Positions 58,683-64,000 of a stretch of DNA of 64,000 bases are shown one piece after another. Made by a program: the position numbers and the translations under genes. Below the pieces are notes generated by a model. That model worked only from the letters and a program-made list of their open reading frames with translations, made no database searches and had not been told where the DNA came from. Origin of the DNA: Zoogloea sp016790385 (GTDB lineage: Bacteria; Pseudomonadota; Gammaproteobacteria; Burkholderiales; Rhodocyclaceae); the NCBI RefSeq assembly GCF_041916735.1, contig NZ_JAYRYY010000016.1; one strand, written 5' to 3'. How positions within the stretch are numbered: position 1 is the stretch's first letter; every line of letters starts with the position of its first letter.

Positions 58683-58756
58683 TTTTCCATATACGCATCG
58701 TAGGCTGTAAATCTGCGATACGCAATACAGGCTGTACTACAGGGGGCCGGGTATTC

Positions 58757-60277
58757 TTACCCCAGGAACATCCGGTACGCCGGGTTGCCCGTTTCCTCCA
58801 CATACTCATACCCCAGCCGCGCCAGGAAGCCCTGGAAGGCTTCGCGGTCCTGCGGGGGCACCTGCATGCCCACCAGCACCCGGCCGAAGTCGGCGCCGTG
58901 GTTGCGGTAGTGGAAGAGGCTGATGTTCCAGTCGGAGCGCAGGGTGTCGAGGAAGTTGAGCAGGGCGCCCGGGCGCTCGGGGAAGACGAAGCGGTAGAGC
59001 ACCTCGTTCTCGGCCTGGGGGGCGTGGCCGCCGACCATGTAGCGGATGTGGCTCTTGGCCATCTCGTCGTCGGTGAGGTCGAGGCAGGGCAGGTCGTGGC
59101 GTTGCAGCAGCTCGGTGATGCGCACGCCCTCGGCCCGGTTGTGCACGCCCACGCCCACAAAGATGTGGGCCTTGGCCGCATCGGCGTAGCGGTAGTTGAA
59201 CTCGGTGATGTTGCGGTTGCCCAGCAGGTCGCAGAACTTCTTGAAGGAGCCGGGCTTTTCGGGGATGGTCACGGCCAGCACGGCTTCGCGCTGTTCGCCC
59301 ACCTCGGCGCGCTCGGCCACGAAGCGCAGGCGGTCGAAGTTCATGTTGGCGCCGGATGCCACGGCCACCAGGGTCTTGTCCTTGAGGTTGTGGCGCTTGG
59401 CGTATTCCTTGGCGCCGGCCACGGCCAGGGCGCCGGCGGGCTCAAGGATGGAGCGGGTGTCTTCAAACACGTCCTTGATGGCGGCGCAGATGGCGTCGTT
59501 GTCCACCAGGATCATCTCGTCCACGTATTCCTGGCACAGGCGGAAGGTCTCCTCGCCCACCAGCTTCACCGCGGCGCCGTCGGCAAACAGGCCCACCGTG
59601 GGCAGTTCGATGCGCTTGCCGGCGGCCAGGGACCGGGTCATGGCGTCGGCGTCGATGGTTTCCACGCCGATCACCTTGATCTCGGGGCGCACCCGCTTGA
59701 TGTAGGCCGCCACGCCGGCCAGCAGGCCGCCGCCGCCCACGCAGCAGAACACCGCGTGGATGGGCTTGGGGTGCTGGCGCAGGATCTCCATGCCGATGGT
59801 GCCCTGGCCGGCGATCACTTCCACGTCGTCGTAGGGGTGAACGAAGGTGAGCTTCTCGGTCTTTTCCAGTTCCTTGGCGTGGCCGTAGGCGTCGGAATAG
59901 CTTTCGCCGGCCAGCACCACCTCGCCGCCATGGCGCTTCACCGCGTCGATCTTGATGGCCGGGGTGGTGGTGGGCATCACGATCACCGCGCGCACGTCGA
60001 GCTTCTTGGCCGACAGGGCCACGCCCTGGGCGTGGTTGCCGGCGGAGGCGCAGATCACCCCGCGCTTGAGGGCCGCCGGGCTGAGGCTGGCCATCTTGTT
60101 GTAGGCGCCGCGCAGCTTGAAGCTGAACACCGGCTGCATGTCCTCGCGCTTGAAGTAGATCTTGTTGTGAATGCGCGCCGACAGGTTCGGAGCCAGGTCG
60201 AGGGGCGTCTCGATCGCCGCGTCATAGACCTGGGCAGTGAGGATCTTCTGGAGGTAGTCGGGGTGCTGCGCGCTCAT
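58757..60277 (-). CDS. ilvA: Threonine ammonia-lyase, biosynthetic
   Basis: A PLP enzyme making 2-oxobutanoate from threonine, the first step of isoleucine synthesis. The PLP-lysine motif is VFSFKLRGAYNKM, and the phosphate-binding Gly loop is CVGGGGLLAGVA. The length of 506 residues includes two C-terminal ACT-like regulatory modules (AVTIPEKPGSFKKFCDLLG and YRFVFPERPGALLNFLDTL), so isoleucine feedback inhibition is expected. The ATG at 60277 (MSAQHPDYLQKILTAQVYD) is preferred; the frame is open 51 codons further but not IlvA-like. It is divergent from a ridA-type gene 96 bp away. Confidence 0.95.
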   Translation of the reverse strand: MSAQHPDYLQKILTAQVYDAAIETPLDLAPNLSARIHNKIYFKREDMQPVFSFKLRGAYNKMASLSPAALKRGVICASAGNHAQGVALSAKKLDVRAVIVMPTTTPAIKIDAVKRHGGEVVLAGESYSDAYGHAKELEKTEKLTFVHPYDDVEVIAGQGTIGMEILRQHPKPIHAVFCCVGGGGLLAGVAAYIKRVRPEIKVIGVETIDADAMTRSLAAGKRIELPTVGLFADGAAVKLVGEETFRLCQEYVDEMILVDNDAICAAIKDVFEDTRSILEPAGALAVAGAKEYAKRHNLKDKTLVAVASGANMNFDRLRFVAERAEVGEQREAVLAVTIPEKPGSFKKFCDLLGNRNITEFNYRYADAAKAHIFVGVGVHNRAEGVRITELLQRHDLPCLDLTDDEMAKSHIRYMVGGHAPQAENEVLYRFVFPERPGALLNFLDTLRSDWNISLFHYRNHGADFGRVLVGMQVPPQDREAFQGFLARLGYEYVEETGNPAYRMFLG

Positions 60278-60373
60278 GGCTGAACCTGCGTTTCGGCTGG
60301 GGGAAGCTCCGGAGGGTAGCAGCCGGAGCGCCCGCGCTGCAACATACGCACCTTTGTCCCATCGGAGTCTTCC

Positions 60374-60730
60374 ATGAACCCCATCCAGCGCGCCGGCACC
60401 ACGCCGCGTTATTCCGACTCCACCACCCACAATGGGGTGGTGTACTGCGTTGAAGTGCCCCCCGACGAAGCGGCGGCCGTTGCCGAGCAGACCCGCGCCA
60501 TGCTGGCCAGCCTGGAAACCCTGCTGGAACAGGCCGGCAGCGGCAAGGAGCGCCTGCTGATGGCCACCCTCTACCTCACCGACATGGCCGACTACGACGT
60601 GATCAACGCCGTGTGGGACGCCTGGGTGCCCGCCGGCACGGCGCCCAGCCGGGCCTGTGTGCAGGTGGTGCGCCTGGCCAAACCCGGCTGGCGGGTGGAG
60701 ATTGCGGTGCAGGCAGCCCTGCGCGACTGA
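60374..60730 (+). CDS. ridA: RidA family imine deaminase
   Basis: A 118-residue RidA/YjgF-type protein, which hydrolyses reactive 2-aminoacrylate and related imines. Family features are LASLETLLEQAGSGKERLL and ATLYLTDMADYDVIN, then PSRACVQVVRL with the substrate-carboxylate Arg and a later Glu (VEIAVQA). It is divergent from ilvA, whose product intermediates are RidA substrates, so co-location makes biochemical sense. It could belong to a RidA subgroup other than classical RidA. Confidence 0.88.
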   Translation: MNPIQRAGTTPRYSDSTTHNGVVYCVEVPPDEAAAVAEQTRAMLASLETLLEQAGSGKERLLMATLYLTDMADYDVINAVWDAWVPAGTAPSRACVQVVRLAKPGWRVEIAVQAALRD

Positions 60731-60891
60731 TCACGGGGGCGCAGGAACCGCCATTGCCGGGGCGGGGTCCAACTTGGCCTTGAAGCGTTCCCCGGCAAAT
60801 CCCCAGATTCCGTAAGGCTTTGTTTTTCGACAGAAGGCGGGGCTGTCCGCTAAAATGCTCCGTTCTCCGCTGCACAGACCCAGGTATCCCG

Positions 60892-63800
60892 ATGACTCAG
60901 CGCCTGCGTGAAATTCCCTACAACTACACCTCGTTCTCCGACCGGGAGATCGTGATCCGCCTGCTTGGTCAGGACGCCTGGACGACCCTGGACGCCCTGC
61001 GCTCCGAGCGCGTCACCGGCCGCTCCGCGCGGATGCTCTACGAGGTGCTGGGGGATGTTTGGGTGGTCCAGCGCAACCCCTATCTTCAGGACGACCTGCT
61101 CGGCAACCGGGATCGCCAGGGTGCCCTGATCGGTGCCCTGCGCCACCGTCTCCACGAGGTCGAGAAGCGCCGCGAGGAATCCAGCACCGAAGACCCCGAG
61201 CGCAGCGCCAAGGTGGCCAGCCTGGTGGTGGCGGCCCATGGCGCCGTCGACCGCTTTGCCAAGCTCTTCGACGACACCGCCGAGCTGCGCAAGCGCGTGC
61301 AGCGCGAGCTCGCCCGCCACACCCGCAAGGACAACATCTGTTTTGACGGGCACGCCCGGGTGTCCCACGTCACCGACGCCACCGACTGGCGCGTCGAGTA
61401 CCCCTTCGTGGTCCTCTACCCCGACACCGAGGAAGAGATGGCCCCGCTGGTGAAGAGCTGTATCGAGCTCGGCCTGACCATCATCCCGCGGGGGGGCGGC
61501 ACCGGCTATACCGGCGGTGCCGTGCCGCTGGATGCCAAGTCGGTGGTCATCAACACCGAAAAGCTGATCTCCATCGGACCGGTCGAGGACGTGGTGCTGC
61601 CCGGCCTCAACGGCCCCATGAGCGCCCCCTACGCCACCATCCGCACCGGCGCCGGTGTGGTCACCGAGCGCGTCTCCGAAGCCGCCTCGGCCGCCGGCCG
61701 CGTGTTTGCCGTGGACCCGACCTCCGCCAGCGCCTCGTGCATCGGCGGCAACATCGCCATGAACGCCGGCGGCAAGAAGGCCGTGCTGTGGGGCACCGCC
61801 CTCGACAACCTGGCCTGGTGGAAGATGGTCACGCCGGACGGCAACTGGCTGGAGGTGGAGCGCCTCGACCACAACTTCGGCAAGATCCACGAGCAGGAAA
61901 CCGTGCACTTCCGCCTCAAGCGCTTCGACGCCAAGGGCTACAAGTTCCTCTCCGAAGAAATCCTCTCCCTGCCGGGTGCTTCCTGCCGCAAGGACGGCCT
62001 GGGCAAGGACGTGACCGACAAGTTCCTGGGTGGCGTGCCCGGCGTTCAGAAGGAAGGCACCGACGGCCTCATCGTGGCCTCGCGCTGGGTGCTGCACAAG
62101 ATGCCGCCCGTCACCCGCACCGTGTGCCTGGAGTTCTTCGGCCAGGTGCGCGAAGCCGTGCCGGCCATCGTCGAGATCACCGACTACTTCAAGCCCGGCG
62201 GTGCCGGCAACGCCGCCGGCGTTCTGCTGGCCGGCCTGGAGCACCTGGACGAGCGCTACGTGAAGGCGGTGGGCTACACCACCAAGGCCAAGCGCCACGG
62301 GCGGCCCAAGATGGTGCTGATCGGCGACATCGTCGGGCACGACGAGAACGCGGTGATGACCGCCGCCTCCGAAGTCATCCGCATGACCAACACCCGCGGC
62401 GCCGAGGGCTTCATCGCCGTCAGCCCCGAGCAGCGCAAGAAGTTCTGGCTCGATCGCTCCCGCACCGCCGCCATCTCCCGTCACACCAACGCCTTCAAGG
62501 TGAACGAGGACGTGGTGATCCCCCTGCCGCGCATGGGCGACTACTGCGACGGCATCGAGCGCATCAACATCGAGCTGTCCACCCAGAACAAGCTGGCCCT
62601 GTGTGACGCCCTCACCGAGTTCCTGGGGGGTGAACTGCCCCTGGATACCGGCGACGCAACCATTTCCCGCGACGAGCTGATCGGCGAGCGCCGCAAGGAC
62701 GCCCTGGCCTACGTGGCCGGCGTGCGCCGCCGCTGGCAGTGGCTGCTCGACAACCTGGACCTGCCCCTGGCCGAGGCCGAGCCGCACTTTGCCGAGTACG
62801 GCGTGGTGGCCGGCGAGCTGTCCAACCGGGCGGCCAATCCCAAGCTCTTCCACCGCTTGCAGGACTACTCGGTGCGCACCGGCTGGAAGACCGAGCTCAA
62901 GCCCCGCCTCGACAAGATCTTCGACGGCCAGCTGTTTGGGCCCGTGCGCGAGGAGATCAAGAAGCTGCACAAGCAGGTGCTGCGCGGCCGCGTCTTCGTG
63001 GCCCTGCACATGCACGCCGGCGACGGCAATGTGCACACCAACATCCCGGTCAACTCCGACAACTACGAGATGCTGCAAACGGCCAACAAGGCCGTGGACC
63101 GCATCATGGCCCTGGCCCGCAGCCTCGATGGCGTGATCTCGGGCGAGCACGGCATCGGCATCACCAAGCTGGACTACCTCACCGACGCCGAGATGGCCAA
63201 CTTCTGGGCCTACAAGCAGAAGGTGGACCCGGAAGGCCGCTTCAACCGCGGCAAGCTGATGCGCAACGGGCCGATCAAGGGCAACCTCGACAACGCCTAC
63301 ACCCCCAGCTTCAATCTGATGGGGCATGAGTCGCTGATCATGGAGCAGACCGCCATTGGCGAGATCTCCCACGACATCAAGGACTGCCTGCGCTGCGGCA
63401 AGTGCAAGCCCGTGTGCTCTACCCACGTGCCCCGCGCCAACCTGCTCTATAGCCCGCGCAACAAGATCCTCAGCACCTCGCTCCTGATCGAGGCCTTCCT
63501 CTACGAAGAGCAGACCCGCCGCGGTGTGTCCCTGGCCCACTGGGCGGAGTTCGAGGATGTGGCCGACCACTGCACGGTGTGCCACAAGTGCGAGAAGCCC
63601 TGCCCCGTGGACATCGACTTCGGCGACGTGTCGATCAAGATGCGCAACCTGCTGCGCGAGCAGGGCAAGAAGTCCTTCAACCCCGGCAAGGCCGCGGCCA
63701 TGGCCTTCCTCACCGCCAAGGACCCGGCCACCATCAAGCTGATCCGGGCAGGCATGATCGGCTGGGGCTACAAGGCTCAGCGCCTGGGCCATCGCATCGG

Positions 63801-64000
63801 CAAGAGCCTCGGGCTGATCCAGGATCAGGTGCAGCACCCGCCCGCCACCCTGGGCAAGCCGGCCATCAAGGCCCAGGTGATCCACTTCATCAACAAGCCC
63901 ATGCCGGGCGGCCTGCCCAAGCGCACCTCCCGCGCCCTGCTGGACATCGAGGACGACGCCATCGTCCCGGTCATCCGCAACCCCCAGGTCAAGCGCGACG
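60892..64000 (+). CDS. DUF3683/FAD-binding/4Fe-4S oxidoreductase, truncated by window end
   Basis: At least 1036 residues with no stop before the window edge. An N-terminal DUF3683-like region (REIPYNYTSFSDREIVIRLLG) is followed by an FAD-binding domain with IIPRGGGTGYTGGAVPL and GGNIAMNAGGKK. The FAD-linked oxidase C-terminus follows with VFVALHMHAGDGNVHTNIPV and GVISGEHGIGITK. Two ferredoxin-type clusters then occur: CLRCGKCKPVCSTHVPR and CTVCHKCEKPCP. The architecture fits a D-lactate or 2-hydroxyacid dehydrogenase of the GlcD/Dld type, with electron transfer to quinone. ATG 60892 starts the family N-terminus. The 160 bp before it hold a promoter-like TAAAAT (60851-60856). Confidence 0.88.
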   Translation, partial: MTQRLREIPYNYTSFSDREIVIRLLGQDAWTTLDALRSERVTGRSARMLYEVLGDVWVVQRNPYLQDDLLGNRDRQGALIGALRHRLHEVEKRREESSTEDPERSAKVASLVVAAHGAVDRFAKLFDDTAELRKRVQRELARHTRKDNICFDGHARVSHVTDATDWRVEYPFVVLYPDTEEEMAPLVKSCIELGLTIIPRGGGTGYTGGAVPLDAKSVVINTEKLISIGPVEDVVLPGLNGPMSAPYATIRTGAGVVTERVSEAASAAGRVFAVDPTSASASCIGGNIAMNAGGKKAVLWGTALDNLAWWKMVTPDGNWLEVERLDHNFGKIHEQETVHFRLKRFDAKGYKFLSEEILSLPGASCRKDGLGKDVTDKFLGGVPGVQKEGTDGLIVASRWVLHKMPPVTRTVCLEFFGQVREAVPAIVEITDYFKPGGAGNAAGVLLAGLEHLDERYVKAVGYTTKAKRHGRPKMVLIGDIVGHDENAVMTAASEVIRMTNTRGAEGFIAVSPEQRKKFWLDRSRTAAISRHTNAFKVNEDVVIPLPRMGDYCDGIERINIELSTQNKLALCDALTEFLGGELPLDTGDATISRDELIGERRKDALAYVAGVRRRWQWLLDNLDLPLAEAEPHFAEYGVVAGELSNRAANPKLFHRLQDYSVRTGWKTELKPRLDKIFDGQLFGPVREEIKKLHKQVLRGRVFVALHMHAGDGNVHTNIPVNSDNYEMLQTANKAVDRIMALARSLDGVISGEHGIGITKLDYLTDAEMANFWAYKQKVDPEGRFNRGKLMRNGPIKGNLDNAYTPSFNLMGHESLIMEQTAIGEISHDIKDCLRCGKCKPVCSTHVPRANLLYSPRNKILSTSLLIEAFLYEEQTRRGVSLAHWAEFEDVADHCTVCHKCEKPCPVDIDFGDVSIKMRNLLREQGKKSFNPGKAAAMAFLTAKDPATIKLIRAGMIGWGYKAQRLGHRIGKSLGLIQDQVQHPPATLGKPAIKAQVIHFINKPMPGGLPKRTSRALLDIEDDAIVPVIRNPQVKRD

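Noticed and set aside
60850..63885. 1011-residue minus-strand open frame
   Set aside because: It mirrors the DUF3683 oxidoreductase, whose plus frame shows FAD and iron-sulfur motifs; the minus frame is His/Gly/Val-rich with no motif.
1..64000. CRISPR arrays, rRNA or tRNA genes
   Set aside because: No regular repeat-spacer pattern and no recognisable tRNA or rRNA sequence was seen when reading through; short RNAs could still be missed.

Overview
This is a GC-rich chromosomal segment that includes the replication origin. It most likely comes from a betaproteobacterium of the Rhodocyclales type (Azoarcus, Thauera or Zoogloea relatives). The reasons are the gyrB-dnaN-dnaA / rpmH-rnpA-yidD-yidC-mnmE order, an rsmB-DUF4390-ntrYX-trkAH block, a PEP-CTERM secreted protein, and a DUF3683 flavin/iron-sulfur oxidoreductase. 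The genus assignment is inference from gene content, not from a search.

Layout. 1-1.7 kb: the edge of a lower-GC accessory region with one unrecognised winged-helix-like gene, then hairpins. 1.7-7.0 kb: gyrB, dnaN and dnaA on the minus strand, with a 122-bp imperfect palindrome between dnaN and gyrB. 7.05-7.34 kb: the putative oriC, with three DnaA boxes and the rpmH promoter. 7.3-11.1 kb: rpmH, rnpA, yidD, yidC and mnmE on the plus strand. 11.3-14.2 kb: a glycine-zipper lipoprotein, a trans-aconitate-methyltransferase-like gene, a Sir2-family gene, two perfect parS sites, and a spermidine-synthase-like gene. 14.2-22.4 kb: rsmB, DUF4390, ntrY, an ntrX-like regulator with a degenerate ATPase domain, trkA and trkH. 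22.4-26.2 kb: hemE and priA, separated by 470 bp with an inverted DnaA-box pair and AT-rich tracts. 26.2-34.2 kb: a PEP-CTERM CHRD protein, an Ala/Lys-rich exported protein, a two-gene DUF2325 unit preceded by Fur-box-like sites, an MFS transporter, a CheY/CheC/diguanylate cyclase operon, and a nitronate-monooxygenase-like gene. 34.2-42.6 kb: an AsmA-like protein, a CHASE2 histidine kinase, a LysM-FecR protein, mscL, an OmpR-type regulator and a metallo-hydrolase. 43-49.4 kb: pyrE, xth, an outer-membrane-like protein, a divergent Lrp/LysE pair, an L,D-transpeptidase, and a SpmA-SpmB fusion.

49.7-58.7 kb is a defence-type accessory island. It has an operon of two DUF262 proteins (one with a DUF1524/HNH end), an IS21-family remnant that abuts a 5'-truncated adenine methyltransferase, a small protein with a PD-(D/E)XK-like motif, a decayed tyrosine recombinase end, and a HipBA toxin-antitoxin pair. 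The chromosome backbone then resumes with ilvA, divergent ridA, and the DUF3683 oxidoreductase, which runs off the window end.

The origin-proximal genes form a coherent replication, segregation and ribosome/membrane-biogenesis neighbourhood. The strongest candidates for new biology are the DUF262 pair plus the methyltransferase/nuclease module, the NtrX-like protein that has lost its ATPase motifs, and the structured non-coding elements around dnaN-gyrB and hemE-priA.
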